Under the pieces are notes generated by a model. The model saw only the letters and a list, made by a program, of their open reading frames with translations, searched no databases and was not told the DNA's origin. DNA of 64,000 nt from Oleisolibacter albus (GTDB lineage: Bacteria; Pseudomonadota; Alphaproteobacteria; Azospirillales; Azospirillaceae): NCBI RefSeq assembly GCF_003336875.1, contig NZ_QGNJ01000012.1, positions 82,201-146,200 of the forward strand, given 5' to 3'. Shown piece by piece: positions 35,118-44,999 of the stretch (position 1 is its first letter; each line of letters starts with the position of its first letter). Made by a program: the position numbers and the translations under genes.

Positions 35118-35531
35118 ATGACCGATACGCCTGCGGCTACCACCCCAAGGACGGGGCGCCAGCGGCCGCTGTCCCCCCATCTCCAGGTCTATCGCCTGCC
35201 CCTGCCGGCGATTTCCTCCATCACCCACCGCATCACCGGCATCGGCCTGACCGTCGGCACGCTGGTCCTGGCCTGGTGGCTGATCGCCGCCGCCAGCGGC
35301 CCCGATGCCTTCGCCACCGTCCAGGGTTTCCTGGGTTCGGTCATCGGCCAGCTGCTGCTGCTGGGCTGGACCTGGGCCCTCTGGTACCACACGCTGAACG
35401 GCATCCGGCACCTGGTCTGGGACACCGGCAAGGGTCTGGAACTCGGCGCCGCCTACCGCGGCGGCTATATCTCCTATGGCGGCTCCGTCGCCCTGACGAT
35501 CCTGACCTGGATCGCCGCCTACGCGCTGTAA
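35118..35531 (+). CDS. sdhC: Succinate dehydrogenase cytochrome b556 subunit
   Basis: 137 residues. RPLSPHLQVYRLPLPAISSITHRITG is the SdhC quinone/haem region, with Ser, Arg and His landmarks. Three TM helices lie at about 42-60, 75-92 and 116-135, with HTLNGIRHLVWD containing a haem-ligand-type His. Membrane anchor of complex II. First gene of the sdhCDAB operon, 13 bp before sdhD. Confidence 0.95.
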   Translation: MTDTPAATTPRTGRQRPLSPHLQVYRLPLPAISSITHRITGIGLTVGTLVLAWWLIAAASGPDAFATVQGFLGSVIGQLLLLGWTWALWYHTLNGIRHLVWDTGKGLELGAAYRGGYISYGGSVALTILTWIAAYAL

Positions 35532-35544
35532 GGAGGACGTTTCC

Positions 35545-35946
35545 ATGTCCGGACAACCGTTCACCGGCGGCTTCCGCTCCCACCTCGGCCGTGCCCGCGG
35601 CCTCGGCGCCTCCCACCATGGCGCCGGCCACTGGCTGTCCTACCGGCTGCTGTCGGTGGCCTATGTGCCCCTGGCGGTGTGGTTCGTGATTTCCGTCGTC
35701 CGCCACGCCGGCGCCGATCAGGCGGCGGTCGCAGAATGGCTGAAAAGCCCGGTCAATGCCACGCTGATGCTGTTGACCGTGGGTGTGACATTTCATCATG
35801 CCGCCTACGGTATGCAGGAGGTCTTCGAGGACTATGTCCATGGCAAGATGGCCAAGACCGTGGTCATCGGCGCCACCAAGGCGCTGTGCCTGCTGCTGGC
35901 GGTCGCCAGCGGTGTTGCCGTGCTGAAGCTTGCCCTCGGGGCGTGA
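35545..35946 (+). CDS. sdhD: Succinate dehydrogenase membrane anchor subunit
   Basis: 133 residues with three TM helices (about 35-55, 65-88 and 105-128). SHHGAGHWLSYRLLSVAYVPLAVWF and TFHHAAYGMQEVFEDYVHGK carry the quinone- and haem-region His, Tyr and Asp expected of SdhD. Start ATG 35545 follows AAGGAGGACGTTTCC. Sits between sdhC and sdhA with short gaps. Confidence 0.94.
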   Translation: MSGQPFTGGFRSHLGRARGLGASHHGAGHWLSYRLLSVAYVPLAVWFVISVVRHAGADQAAVAEWLKSPVNATLMLLTVGVTFHHAAYGMQEVFEDYVHGKMAKTVVIGATKALCLLLAVASGVAVLKLALGA

Positions 35947-35955
35947 GGTAGAGAA

Positions 35956-37746
35956 ATGGCCACCGCCTACAAGATCATCGACCACGAATACGACGTCGTC
36001 GTCGTCGGCGCCGGCGGCGCCGGCCTGCGCGCCACCTTCGGCATGGCCGAGAAGGGGCTGAAGACGGCCTGCATCACCAAGGTGTTCCCGACCCGCAGCC
36101 ACACCGTGGCGGCGCAGGGCGGCATCTCCGCCGCGCTCGGCAACATGGGCGAGGATGACTGGCGCTACCACATGTACGACACCGTGAAGGGGTCGGACTG
36201 GCTGGGCGACCAGGACGCCATCGAGTACATGTGCCGCGAGGCCATCCCGGCCATCATCGAGCTGGAACATTACGGCGTCCCCTTCAGCCGCACGGCCGAG
36301 GGCAAGATCTACCAGCGCGCCTTCGGCGGCATGACCACCCGCTTCGGCGAGGGGCAGGCCTACCGCACCTGCGCCGCCGCCGACCGCACCGGCCACGCCA
36401 TCCTGCACACGCTGTACCAGCAGTCGCTGAAGCACCACGCCGAGTTCTTCGTCGAGTATTTCGCCCTCGACCTGCTGATGGACGATGAGGGCGTGTGCCG
36501 CGGCGTCATGGCCTGGAACCTGGATGACGGCACCATCCACCGGTTCCGCGCCCACATGGTGGTGCTGGCCACCGGCGGCTATGGCCGCGCCTATTTCTCC
36601 TGCACCTCGGCCCACACCTCCACCGGCGACGGTGGCGGCATGGTGCTGCGCGCCGGCCTGCCGCTGCAGGACATGGAGTTCGTGCAGTTCCACCCGACCG
36701 GCGTCTATGGCGCCGGCTGCCTGATCACCGAGGGTGTGCGCGGCGAGGGCGGCTATCTGACCAACAGCCAGGGCGAGCGCTTCATGGAGCGCTACGCCCC
36801 CTCGGCCAAGGATCTGGCCTCGCGCGATGTGGTCAGCCGTTCCATGACCATCGAGATCCGCGAGGGGCGTGGCGTGGGTCCGCACAAGGACCACATCCAT
36901 CTGCATCTGGAGCATCTCGACCCGAAGATCATCCATGAGCGCCTGCCCGGCATCGCCGAGACCGCCAAGGTCTTCGCCGGCGTGGACGTGACCAAGGAGC
37001 CGATCCCGGTGCTGCCGACCGTGCACTACAACATGGGCGGCATCCCCACCAACTATCACGGCGAGGTCATCAACCCGACGGCCGAGAACCCGGACCGCAT
37101 CGTCCCGGGCCTGATGGCCATCGGCGAGGCGGCCTGCGTGTCGGTGCATGGCGCCAACCGCCTGGGCTCGAACTCGCTGCTCGACCTGGTGGTGTTCGGC
37201 CGCGCCGCCGCCATCCGCGCCGCCGCGGTGGTGGAGAAGGGCGCCGCCCACAAGACCATCCCGCAGGACCTGACCGACAAGGTCCTCGACCGGCTGGACC
37301 AGACCCGCACCGCCAAGGGCGATGTCCGCGTGGCGCATCTGCGGCTGGAAATGCAGAAGGTCATGCAGAACAACTGCGCCGTCTTCCGCACCGGCGAGGT
37401 GCTGGACGAGGGCGTGGGGCTGATGCAGCAGGTCTGGTCGAAGCGGCCCCGCATCCAGCTGAGCGACCGGTCGCTGGTGTGGAACAGCGACCTGGTGGAA
37501 GCGCTGGAACTGGACAATCTCATGCGCCAGGCCGTCGCCACCATCACCTCGGCCGCCAACCGCACCGAGTCCCGCGGCGCCCACGCCCGCGAGGATTATG
37601 CCGAGCGCGACGACGAACACTGGATGAAGCACACCACCGTCTGGGTGGATGAAGCCGGCAAGGTCACCCTGGGCGACCGTCCCGTGCATCTCTACACCCT
37701 GACCAACGAAGTGCAGGTGTTCCCGCCGAAGAAGCGGGTGTACTGA
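35956..37746 (+). CDS. sdhA: Succinate dehydrogenase flavoprotein subunit
   Basis: 596 residues. [19 protein letters not shown] binds [20 protein letters not shown] carries the covalent-FAD His, FQ-type substrate residues lie in [23 protein letters not shown], and [19 protein letters not shown] completes the FAD site. C-terminal [17 protein letters not shown] is standard. It oxidises succinate to fumarate in the TCA cycle and respiratory chain. ATG 35956 follows GAGGTAGAG. Confidence 0.98.
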   Translation: MATAYKIIDHEYDVVVVGAGGAGLRATFGMAEKGLKTACITKVFPTRSHTVAAQGGISAALGNMGEDDWRYHMYDTVKGSDWLGDQDAIEYMCREAIPAIIELEHYGVPFSRTAEGKIYQRAFGGMTTRFGEGQAYRTCAAADRTGHAILHTLYQQSLKHHAEFFVEYFALDLLMDDEGVCRGVMAWNLDDGTIHRFRAHMVVLATGGYGRAYFSCTSAHTSTGDGGGMVLRAGLPLQDMEFVQFHPTGVYGAGCLITEGVRGEGGYLTNSQGERFMERYAPSAKDLASRDVVSRSMTIEIREGRGVGPHKDHIHLHLEHLDPKIIHERLPGIAETAKVFAGVDVTKEPIPVLPTVHYNMGGIPTNYHGEVINPTAENPDRIVPGLMAIGEAACVSVHGANRLGSNSLLDLVVFGRAAAIRAAAVVEKGAAHKTIPQDLTDKVLDRLDQTRTAKGDVRVAHLRLEMQKVMQNNCAVFRTGEVLDEGVGLMQQVWSKRPRIQLSDRSLVWNSDLVEALELDNLMRQAVATITSAANRTESRGAHAREDYAERDDEHWMKHTTVWVDEAGKVTLGDRPVHLYTLTNEVQVFPPKKRVY

Positions 37747-37861
37747 CCGGGTGGGCCGGTCCGCCCGGGCCGGCCCGCTTCCCCGATTTCCAGGGCGAGA
37801 ACGATCGGCCGGGTCTTACGGCCGGATGTCTGTCGCCGGTTGTATGTCAAGGACGGCAACG

Positions 37862-38641
37862 ATGGCTGAATTCACCCTGCCCGCCAATTCCAAGGTCCTG
37901 CCCGGCAAGACCTTCACCGTCGCCGCGCCGGAGGCGAAGCGCAAGAAGACCTTCCGCATCTACCGCTGGGACCCGGATTCGGGCGAGAACCCGCGTGAGG
38001 ACAAGTACGAGATCGACCTGGACAAGTGCGGCCCGATGGTTCTGGACGCGCTCATCCACATCAAGAACGATGTCGACGCCACGGTGACCTTCCGCCGCTC
38101 CTGCCGTGAAGGCATCTGCGGCAGCTGCGCCATGAACATCGACGGGCGCAACACGCTGGCCTGCCTGAAGCCGATCGAGGATGTGAAGGGCGACGTCAAG
38201 GTCTACCCGCTGCCGCACCAGCCGGTGGTCAAGGATCTGGTGCCCGATCTCAACCAGAACTACGCCCAGCTGGCCTCGGTGAAGCCGTGGCTGCAGACCC
38301 AGTCCGCCCCGCCCTCGCGCGAGCGGCTGCAGAGCCCGGAAGAGCGCGAGAAGCTCAACGGTCTCTACGAGTGCATCCTCTGCTTCTGCTGCACCACCAG
38401 CTGCCCCAGCTACTGGTGGAACGGCGACCGCTATCTGGGTCCGGCCGTTCTGCTGCAGGCCTACCGCTTCATCGCCGACAGCCGCGACGAGGCCACGGGC
38501 GAGCGTCTGGACGCGCTGGAGGACCCTTTCCGCCTCTATCGCTGCCACACCATCATGAACTGCACCCAGACCTGCCCGAAGGGTCTGAACCCGGCCAAGG
38601 CCATCGCCGAGATCAAGAAGCTGATGGCCGCGCGCCAGTAA
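37862..38641 (+). CDS. sdhB: Succinate dehydrogenase iron-sulfur subunit
   Basis: 259 residues. [2Fe-2S] ligands: [21 protein letters not shown]. [4Fe-4S] and [3Fe-4S] ligands: [13 protein letters not shown] and [17 protein letters not shown], so all three clusters are intact. It passes electrons from SdhA to quinone. It is separated from sdhA by 115 bp, longer than the other gaps, but a promoter is not obvious. A strong terminator follows. Confidence 0.98.
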   Translation: MAEFTLPANSKVLPGKTFTVAAPEAKRKKTFRIYRWDPDSGENPREDKYEIDLDKCGPMVLDALIHIKNDVDATVTFRRSCREGICGSCAMNIDGRNTLACLKPIEDVKGDVKVYPLPHQPVVKDLVPDLNQNYAQLASVKPWLQTQSAPPSRERLQSPEEREKLNGLYECILCFCCTTSCPSYWWNGDRYLGPAVLLQAYRFIADSRDEATGERLDALEDPFRLYRCHTIMNCTQTCPKGLNPAKAIAEIKKLMAARQ

Positions 38642-38667
38642 GGCGCAAATCCGCGTCTGCGGGTTGC

Positions 38668-38699
38668 GGGGACGGCTGCCACGGGCACCGTCCCCTTTT
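38668..38699 (+). terminator. Intrinsic terminator of sdhCDAB
   Basis: GGGGACGG (38668-38675) pairs with CCGTCCCC (38688-38695), with an inner TGCC/GGCA stem, and TTTT follows. It starts 27 bp after sdhB. Confidence 0.9.
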
Positions 38700-38809
38700 C
38701 CTTGTGTACAGGGACAGGGTCTTTCGGCGCCGGTCCCCCATGCGCGGTCCCCCATGCGCCGGTCCTCCTGCGCGGGTCCCTGGCCGCGGCGCACGGCGTC
38801 AGGGCCGTG

Positions 38810-39253
38810 TCACCCCCGCAGCACCGTCTCGATCCGCGTCAGCAGCGCGCGCAGGGCCGGCACGGCGCGGGCACAGTCGTTCAGCAGTGCTGCCTCGGCC
38901 TGCGGCTCCTCCGGATGGCTGTCGCACAGCCGCGCGCGCAGGGCGAACAGCGCCAGGACAGCGTCCGCATCGTCGGCCAGCCCCGCCTGCACCATCCGTC
39001 CGGCCAGGTCCGCCGGGGCGGGTTCGGCGGCACCATCGCCCAGCACCGCCGGCAGCAGACGGCGGAACAGCAGGCTGTGCAGGGTCAGCACGCGGTGGAA
39101 CAGGGCATCGGCTTCGGTGCGGAAGCGCTCGGGCATATAGGCCAGCTCGGTTCCGGTGACCGGCAGCAGCGTGCGCACCTCGTCGGCGGAATGGGACAGG
39201 CGCCGGGCCAGACTGCCCGCAGCCGTCAGGGTCCGTTCCAGGTCCGGCTCCAT
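38810..39253 (-). CDS. Hypothetical helical protein
   Basis: 147 residues from ATG 39253 (GGAGG at 5 bp). It is almost wholly alpha-helical and acidic-leucine-rich (SLARRLSHSADEVRTLLPVTG, ALFALRARLCDSHPEEPQAEAALLND, ALRALLTRIETVLRG). No family recognised; the helical-bundle look recalls HepT-like or stress-protein folds, without motif support. It lies 99 bp downstream of VanZ on the same strand. Confidence 0.6.
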   Translation of the reverse strand: MEPDLERTLTAAGSLARRLSHSADEVRTLLPVTGTELAYMPERFRTEADALFHRVLTLHSLLFRRLLPAVLGDGAAEPAPADLAGRMVQAGLADDADAVLALFALRARLCDSHPEEPQAEAALLNDCARAVPALRALLTRIETVLRG

Positions 39254-39352
39254 GCTGGCCTCCATCGGCGCTGGCGTGGCCCCGGCGGGGAGCACGGGGG
39301 TCCCCCAGTGTAACCCGGCCGCGCGGCGCTGTCGCCGTGGCGATGGTGGCTG

Positions 39353-39736
39353 TCAGCGTTCCGCCAGGCGCGCCGTGCGGCGGATCCACAGGACGAGGGC
39401 CAGCCCCACCAAGGCCCCGACCGTATCCGACGCCCAGTCGGACAGGCTGGCCGTGCGGTCCGGGATCATGCCCTGCGCCAGTTCCAGCCCGGCCCCCAGC
39501 AGCGAGACCGCCGCAACGGCACAGGCCAGGCCCCGCACGCTGCGCCAGGGCAGCGTGACCAGCGTCCCCAGGCCGATGAAGGCGGCGAGATGGATGATCT
39601 TGTCCAGCCCGAACGCACCGGGCGGCGCCAGCGCGGGCTGGAGTCCGCCCCAGAGGATCACCAGCCCGGCAATCGTGCCGGCAAGCAGGCAGCCCCAGCG
39701 CACAGCGGGGGTCGGCGCGGCCAGATAGTTCAGCAC
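39353..39736 (-). CDS. VanZ family membrane protein
   Basis: 127 residues with four TM helices. Signature LDKIIHLAAFIGLGTLVTLP, then SLLGAGLELAQGMIPDRTASLSDWASDTVGALVGL, which is the VanZ-like DxxxN/GxxxG pattern. VanZ relatives range from teicoplanin resistance to general envelope functions; the role here is unknown. It precedes the helical hypothetical gene. Confidence 0.88.
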   Translation of the reverse strand: MLNYLAAPTPAVRWGCLLAGTIAGLVILWGGLQPALAPPGAFGLDKIIHLAAFIGLGTLVTLPWRSVRGLACAVAAVSLLGAGLELAQGMIPDRTASLSDWASDTVGALVGLALVLWIRRTARLAER

Positions 39737-40054
39737 GGGGCTTCACTCCTGTTGCTGTGGCCTGTTGCTGTGGCCCAGGATCGCGTTCAGGTGCTTGTAC
39801 CCGGATTTTATGGCGCTGCCGAGGCGCCCGGGCGGATAGGTTGTGGGAATTCCATCGCCCACCGCTCGGAGAGCGGCAGCGGAGGCGGGGCACGCCGTCC
39901 CGCCGCGGCCAGACGTTAAGCAACGCTGAAGGGATGGCGGCGTTCCTGACAACGCAGCCTCCCGAAATTGTCACCTCCACCCGGCCCCGCTCGGGATCAA
40001 TATTCGCATTGCTGACGGCGAAGTCGTCAGCCGACCAGAACCCAGGGACCTTGC
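39737..40054. other. Divergent intergenic region
   Basis: A 318-bp gap between VanZ and the 105-aa gene. It contains a 13-bp tandem duplication (CCTGTTGCTGTGG at 39748-39760 and 39761-39773). AT content rises at 39955-40020. No supported gene. Confidence 0.4.
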
Positions 40055-40372
40055 ATGTTCCCCGTCGTGGCGACCGGAGCCCCCAATCCGGACCTCGGCC
40101 TGACCGCAGCCGCACTGGCCATCGGCTACCCCCCCTCCTCCGATCATCCGACACCCGTGCCCAAGCCCTATGGGGCCGAAGCGCTGGCCAGGCAGATCCT
40201 TGACGCCGTGGCGCGCTGCCGTGCGCTGGGCCACCGCGATCCCAGCATCACCCTGACCCGCCCGACCGCCGTGGTCGAAGGGGTGCACATGCTGCTGCTG
40301 CAGGCGGGACTGCAGCCGGAGATGAAGCCCGCCGCCGTGGGCGGCTGCTCCGTCATCACCGTCCGCGGCTGA
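40055..40372 (+). CDS. Small conserved-looking hypothetical protein
   Basis: 105 residues, start ATG 40055 after AGGGACCTTGC. The N-terminal 40 residues are Pro-rich and probably disordered; residues 40-105 (ALARQILDAVARCRALGHRDPS, ITLTRPTAVVEGVHMLLLQAG) look like a compact alpha/beta domain. No family recognised. Confidence 0.6.
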   Translation: MFPVVATGAPNPDLGLTAAALAIGYPPSSDHPTPVPKPYGAEALARQILDAVARCRALGHRDPSITLTRPTAVVEGVHMLLLQAGLQPEMKPAAVGGCSVITVRG

Positions 40373-40531
40373 AACCGGCCAGTTCGGCGGCCCCCGGACC
40401 GGCCTCGCCGGTCCGGTCGGGGCGCTGTGGCCCGCCGTTGGCCGGCCCGGTGCCGTAACCGGATCGGACGGCTTGCCGACAGGGCGGGTTGCGTTCATGA
40501 TCCGTACCGGTTTTCAGCCGCGACGCGGACC

Positions 40532-41002
40532 ATGCTGCCGGATCTGCCCTCCCTTCCCCGCCCCGCCTCCGATGTGGCCGCCGGCATTACCCGCGGCGTG
40601 CGCCGCATGCTGGCCGACCGCGCCATCCGCACCCTGGTCGAGTTCCCGCTGGCCAATGGCCGCCGGGCCGACGTGCTGGGGCTTGCCGAGGATGGGGAGA
40701 TCGTGATCGTCGAGGTCAAAAGCGGAGCGGTGGACTTCAAGACCGATCACAAATGGCAGGACTATCTGGCGTTCTGCGACCGGTTCTACTTCGCTGTCGG
40801 CCCGGACTTCCCGCTGGACCTGATCCCGGCCGCGTGCGGCCTGCTGGTGGCCGATGCCTTCGGGGCCGAGACCGTGCGCGAATCACCGGTGGACCGGCTG
40901 CCGGCAGCCCGGCGCAAGGCCGTGATCCTGCGCGCCGCCCTGGCGGCGGCGGCCCGCCTGCACCGGGTGGAGGACCCGGGGCGGGTCCCCGCGGGCGGAT
41001 GA
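40532..41002 (+). CDS. mmcB: MmcB family DNA repair protein
   Basis: 156 residues, start ATG 40532. VRRMLADRAIRTLVEFPLANGRRADVLGLAEDGEIVIVEVKSG is the PD-(D/E)xK-like nuclease core (Asp, Glu-x-Lys) of MmcB; HKWQDYLAFCDRFYFAVGPDFP follows. In Caulobacter MmcB is SOS-related and helps with mitomycin-C damage. No clear SOS box was seen before it. Convergent with the next gene, 7 bp apart. Confidence 0.88.
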   Translation: MLPDLPSLPRPASDVAAGITRGVRRMLADRAIRTLVEFPLANGRRADVLGLAEDGEIVIVEVKSGAVDFKTDHKWQDYLAFCDRFYFAVGPDFPLDLIPAACGLLVADAFGAETVRESPVDRLPAARRKAVILRAALAAAARLHRVEDPGRVPAGG

Positions 41003-41009
41003 GCCCGGC

Positions 41010-42365
41010 CTATTCCAGCATGGGCTTGCCGGTCTCGATCTCCACCAGCGCCGCCAGGAAGGGCACCGCCAGATCCTTGCGCTCGGCGCCGGCGGCGCTG
41101 CTGGCCTTCTCCGCTTCCCCCAGCGCCGCGAGATAGGTGCCGCGCCAGCGCTGGTCCTTGTAGAGCAGCTTGTCGGCCCGGGCCCGCTGCAGCAGGGCGA
41201 TGGCGTCCCGCTTCTTGGACAACATGGTGTCCAGGCGGGTCGAGACGGTTTCCGCCATGGCGCGATCACCCGCCTTCAATGCCCCGGCCACCAGCTCGAA
41301 ATAGGTCTCCGCCTTCAGATCGTCGGGATGGACCTGGTCGGCATAGGTCAGGGTCAGGGTCTTGTCGCCACGGGCCGCCAGCTTGCCCAGCACCTGGGGC
41401 ACGGTCCACGGGCTTTCATCCTGCACCGTCCGCAACAGGCCGAGCGCCAGATTGGGGTCGCCCAGGTCGCCGGCCGCCACGGCCAGTTCCGGCGGACAGC
41501 AGGTCCCGCGCCGGTCCTTGAAGCGGCTGAACTGCTCCTCCACCGTGTTGAGGAACAGGGTGCGGGCACGCGATTCGTTGCCGGCCTTCAGCAGGGCCTG
41601 GGCCACCAGCCCCAACTCCCACGAGCAGGTCGCGGTGCGGGAGAAATCGGCGGCCTCCTCGGCGATCTCGGCGGCGCGGGCCGTGTTGCCGTTCCAGGCC
41701 AGCACTTCGGCGATGTCGGTCAGATTGTAGATGCGGGTGGCGCAGTCGCTGAACTGCCGGGTCAGTTGCAGGGCCAGATCGACCTCGCCGGTCAGGGCCA
41801 GGGCACGGCCCACGAACAGGTCCTGGCTCTGGGCGTCCTTGACGCTGCCGGTGCGGACGGCCTGGATGAAGGGGCCGACAATGGGCTTCACCCGGTCGCG
41901 GTTGCCGATGTGGTAATGGGCCACGGCCAGGGACAGCCAGTCCCAACGCGGGGCCGCGACCGGATACTCGATCGGGGACATCAGCTGCTCGATCCGGTGC
42001 AGCAGGCAGATGTCGGACTGCCCGTCGGCGCAGGCCAGCCCGCGCAGGCGTCCCTTGAACTCGGCATAGTCGAAATCGCCGATGAACTGGTTGGTGACCA
42101 GTTGCACCGCCAGCGGGCTTTCCGGCAGGCGGGTGACGATGTCCTTCAACAGCTGGTCGGCTTCCAGCAGCGCCTTGGCCTGCTCCTGCGCGTCATAGGT
42201 CTGATCGGCCCGCTGCAAGGCCTGCATGGCCAGCACGAACTGCCGGTTGGCCTGGGCCGTCTGGTCGGCAGCAGAAACCTGGTCCTGCGCCGAGGCCGCG
42301 CAGACCCCGGTCAGCAGCAGCAGAAGCCCGAACAGGACAGGGCGGAGACACTCAGACACGGACAT
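41010..42365 (-). CDS. Secreted helical-repeat (TPR-like) protein
   Basis: 451 residues from ATG 42365. A signal peptide (about 27 residues, CAASAQ) precedes a mostly helical body with TPR-like pairs (ALALTGEVDLALQLTRQFSDC, EVLAWNGNTARAAEIAEEAADF, AVAAGDLGDPNLALGLLRTV). Family not recognised; repeats suggest protein-protein contacts in the periplasm. Its start overlaps the stop of the BON lipoprotein gene by 14 bp, so they are co-transcribed. Confidence 0.8.
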   Translation of the reverse strand: MSVSECLRPVLFGLLLLLTGVCAASAQDQVSAADQTAQANRQFVLAMQALQRADQTYDAQEQAKALLEADQLLKDIVTRLPESPLAVQLVTNQFIGDFDYAEFKGRLRGLACADGQSDICLLHRIEQLMSPIEYPVAAPRWDWLSLAVAHYHIGNRDRVKPIVGPFIQAVRTGSVKDAQSQDLFVGRALALTGEVDLALQLTRQFSDCATRIYNLTDIAEVLAWNGNTARAAEIAEEAADFSRTATCSWELGLVAQALLKAGNESRARTLFLNTVEEQFSRFKDRRGTCCPPELAVAAGDLGDPNLALGLLRTVQDESPWTVPQVLGKLAARGDKTLTLTYADQVHPDDLKAETYFELVAGALKAGDRAMAETVSTRLDTMLSKKRDAIALLQRARADKLLYKDQRWRGTYLAALGEAEKASSAAGAERKDLAVPFLAALVEIETGKPMLE

Positions 42366-42951
42366 GATTGACCACTCGCCGCACGCGGGCGATGCCGCGG
42401 GCATAATTCAGGACCAGATCAAGCTCCACCTGCGAGCGGGCCTTGCCGATGAGATAGACGGTCTGGTTGACCGTCTCGATGGTGTAGTTGCCGGAGGTGA
42501 TCTCCGGATCGGTCATCAGCTTGGCGCGCAGCTGGGTGGTGATCCAGGTGTCCGTGGCGCTGTCGGAAATGCCCCCGCCCTCGCCGATCTGGATCTCGTT
42601 GATGACCTCCTTCACGCCGTCCACGCGCCAGGCCTGGGCCAGCGCGGTGGCGCGCACATCCTCGGTGCGCGCGGTGCCGGTCAGCAAGACGCGCCCGTCG
42701 CGGACCGCGACATACAGATCCCGGTCCACGCCGGCCGAGCGCCAATAGGCCCGGATATTCTCGCGCATCAGATCGTCGGGCAGCCGGGCCTGCGCCGCTG
42801 TGCCCGTGGCCGGTGGCGGCGTATCGCCCCCGCTGGAACAGCCCGCCAGCAAGGCCAGCGCCAGCAGGGCCGCTGCGGTGAAAGAGGGGCTGCGGACACG
42901 GGCTCCCGCTCCGGGTCCGTCCCAACGCGCCACAGGGCGCCTGCTCGCCAT
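42352..42951 (-). CDS. BON-domain lipoprotein
   Basis: 199 residues from ATG 42951 with an AGGAGG site. The signal ends at lipobox LAGC (about residue 38). Two BON domains follow, with SYV-like pattern VAVRDGRVLLTGTARTEDVRATALAQAW and WITTQLRAKLMTDPEITSGNYTIETVNQTVYLIGKA. BON domains bind phospholipid; OsmY/DolP-type members protect the outer membrane. Overlaps the downstream gene by 14 bp and follows the amidase gene by 104 bp. Confidence 0.88.
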   Translation of the reverse strand: MASRRPVARWDGPGAGARVRSPSFTAAALLALALLAGCSSGGDTPPPATGTAAQARLPDDLMRENIRAYWRSAGVDRDLYVAVRDGRVLLTGTARTEDVRATALAQAWRVDGVKEVINEIQIGEGGGISDSATDTWITTQLRAKLMTDPEITSGNYTIETVNQTVYLIGKARSQVELDLVLNYARGIARVRRVVNHVRV

Positions 42952-43055
42952 CGTCCTGCCTCCTGCCGGGTGGGGCCGCTTCGACCTGCCGGATCTTATG
43001 ATGAAACTATGTCCGTCCTGCGGTTCCCCCAGAGGAGCAGGCCGGACCGGTTGTG

Positions 43056-43880
43056 TCACGCGAACGGTGCGGATTTCATCAGCGCCGTCAATTCACGGGA
43101 TAAGATGCCGGCAATGCGTCGACGCGACGTCGGCTCACGCAGCAATTGCTCATCCTCCCGGTTCGACAGGAAACCCGTCTCGATCAGCACCGAGGGCACG
43201 TCCGGCGCCTTCAGCACGGCGAAATTCGCAGAGCGCATGGGATTGTCCAGCAGGCGCAGCTCCCGTCCCGCCCCGCGCACCAGCGCTTGCTTGGCCTGGA
43301 GTGCGGCGGTCCGCGTGTGGCGGGCGGCCAGATCCATCAGGATGGCCGCCACGTCCTGGTCCATGTTCGACATATCCACCCCCAGCCCGTCCGCCAGATT
43401 CTCGGTATGGGCCAGCGCCGCGGCGAAGGCATCCGACGCCGTTTCCGACAGGGTATAGGCGGAGAGGCCGCGGGCACCGCCATTGGGCGCGCTGTCGGCA
43501 TGGATGGAGATGAACAGGTCGGCTTTGGCCGATCTGGCCCGCTGCACCCGTTCCTTCAGGGGCAGGAACACGTCGGTGTCGCGGGTCAGGACCACCTTCA
43601 TGCCGCCGGAGCGTTCCACCTGACGTGCCAGCTCCTTGGCGATATCAAGGGTGACATCCTTCTCATGCGTGCCGCGGCCGCCGATGGCACCGGGATCATG
43701 GCCGCCATGGCCGGGATCGAGCATGAGAAGGCGGGCGGCGCGCGCCGCCTTGCGGGCGGGGGACCGTCCGGCGCCCGCGGCTTCCGCCATGGCCGGCAGC
43801 GGCGGGCTGATGGACAGTCCGAGGGAGATACCGGCAACCGGCAAAACCAGCGCGGAACGAAGCAACGCCCTACGATTCAT
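43056..43880 (-). CDS. N-acetylmuramoyl-L-alanine amidase (AmiC-like)
   Basis: 274 residues from ATG 43880. N terminus MNRRALLRSALVLPVAG has a twin-arginine-like signal. Amidase_3 catalytic domain: LLMLDPGHGGHDPGAIG (Zn His), HEKDVTLDIAKELA (Glu), FISIHADSAPN (His), VLIETGFLSNREDE (catalytic Glu). It cleaves the amide between muramic acid and the peptide in peptidoglycan, probably during cell separation. No AMIN domain is present, so septal targeting may differ from E. coli AmiC. Confidence 0.92.
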   Translation of the reverse strand: MNRRALLRSALVLPVAGISLGLSISPPLPAMAEAAGAGRSPARKAARAARLLMLDPGHGGHDPGAIGGRGTHEKDVTLDIAKELARQVERSGGMKVVLTRDTDVFLPLKERVQRARSAKADLFISIHADSAPNGGARGLSAYTLSETASDAFAAALAHTENLADGLGVDMSNMDQDVAAILMDLAARHTRTAALQAKQALVRGAGRELRLLDNPMRSANFAVLKAPDVPSVLIETGFLSNREDEQLLREPTSRRRIAGILSRELTALMKSAPFA

Positions 43881-43970
43881 GGACCTGACTACCACCCGGA
43901 TCCACGGCCAGTCTGGATCCTGCCCGGGTCCGTATCTTTGAACCGGCCCGAATCGTTCCGCAATAGAAAC

Positions 43971-44006
43971 CTGTTACACCACGGACGTCCGTCCGCGGAT
44001 GTAACA
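43971..44006. repeat. Imperfect inverted repeat upstream of the amidase gene
   Basis: TGTTACACC and a distal GGATGTAACA flank a CGGACGTCCG palindrome. It sits between phyR and the amidase start, and may belong to the amidase promoter region. Confidence 0.35.
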
Positions 44007-44073
44007 TCTTCGCCATGACCGCGGCCTCGTCTCGGCCTGAATCGGCCCGCCGGACCGCAAGCCACGGGCAGGG

Positions 44074-44898
44074 TCAGGAGGGGGATCCTTCGTGCCCGGC
44101 CAGCGCCGCCAGCAGGGGCAGCTGCGCCTCGCGCGATGGTGCGAACACGGCCTGGGTGATGGCGCGTTCGATCTGTTCCCGCGTGAAGGGTTTGCGGATC
44201 ACCGGCCCCAGATGCTCCAGCCCGCGCCGGGTCAACTCGTCGCCGAAGGCGGTGACGAAGATGATGGGCAACTCGCTGGTCTGCCGCAGGACCTGGGCCG
44301 TGGTGATGCCGCTGTCGCCATGGGCCAGACGCAGGTCCATCAGCGCCAGGGTCGGCTGGCAACTGCGAGCGGTGTCGATCGCATCATCCATGGTGGTGGC
44401 GGTGCCGCAGACCTTGTGGCCCATGGTGCGCACCGTCTCCGCCAGATCGAAGGCGATGATGGCATCGTCCTCCACGATCATGATGCTGGCGATCAGGCTT
44501 TCGCGCAGAGCCTCCTGCGCCGCGGCCATGCGCCGACGCGCCTCCTCCAGACCGATGCCGAGGATGCGGGCGGCATCGGCACACCCCACCTCCTCCAGAC
44601 TGACCAGCAGGAACAGCCGCCGTTCCATCTCCGGCAGCTGGACCAATGCCAGCTCCATGGGATGGCCGGACTCCGGCAGGGCCGGCCGCATCTCTTCGGC
44701 ATCGAACAGCCGGTTCAACAGGGCATAGAGTGGGCCGCGCTCATGCCGCGCCAGCCCATAGGCGTCCGGATCGGACAGCGCCACCGGGACGGCCAGCCCC
44801 ACCAACTCGTCGCCGCGGCCGCTGGTCCCGGTCAGGGCACGGGCATAGCGGCGGAGAAAGGGGATCTGCTTCAGCAACTGCTGCGAACGGGCGTCCAT
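44074..44898 (-). CDS. phyR: General stress response regulator PhyR
   Basis: 274 residues from ATG 44898. The N-terminal part is a sigma-factor-like domain (PFLRRYARALTG, then MERRLFLLVSLEEVGCADAARILGI as sigma region 4-like), and the C-terminal part is a receiver domain: IMIVEDDAIIAFDLAETV, phospho-acceptor Asp in LALMDLRLAHG, Thr in PIIFVTAFGD and Lys in PVIRKPF. When phosphorylated PhyR sequesters the anti-sigma factor NepR, freeing EcfG. Neither nepR nor ecfG is next to it here, which is uncommon. The upstream side holds a candidate sRNA. Confidence 0.95.
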   Translation of the reverse strand: MDARSQQLLKQIPFLRRYARALTGTSGRGDELVGLAVPVALSDPDAYGLARHERGPLYALLNRLFDAEEMRPALPESGHPMELALVQLPEMERRLFLLVSLEEVGCADAARILGIGLEEARRRMAAAQEALRESLIASIMIVEDDAIIAFDLAETVRTMGHKVCGTATTMDDAIDTARSCQPTLALMDLRLAHGDSGITTAQVLRQTSELPIIFVTAFGDELTRRGLEHLGPVIRKPFTREQIERAITQAVFAPSREAQLPLLAALAGHEGSPS

Positions 44899-44969
44899 CG
44901 GGTCGTCCTCTCCTGACAGACGCGCGAGCGGGCACGTCCTTGCATCGGCCATTTTCGGCAGTTTCGTCC

Positions 44970-44994
44970 GGAATGCCATTCACCTTGCGCGGTT
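44970..44994 (+). promoter_or_regulatory. Possible EcfG-type promoter of the sRNA
   Basis: GGAAT (44970-44974), 17 bases, then GTT (44992-44994) differs by one base from the EcfG consensus GGAAC-N16/17-GTT. It predicts a start near 45000, about 60 nt before the structured part. Motif match only. Confidence 0.25.
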
Positions 44995-44999
44995 ACCCG

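Noticed and set aside
38668..38760. sRNA after sdhB
   Set aside because: The hairpin with T run is simply the operon terminator; the CCCCATGCGC repeats that follow are short, imperfect and not structured.
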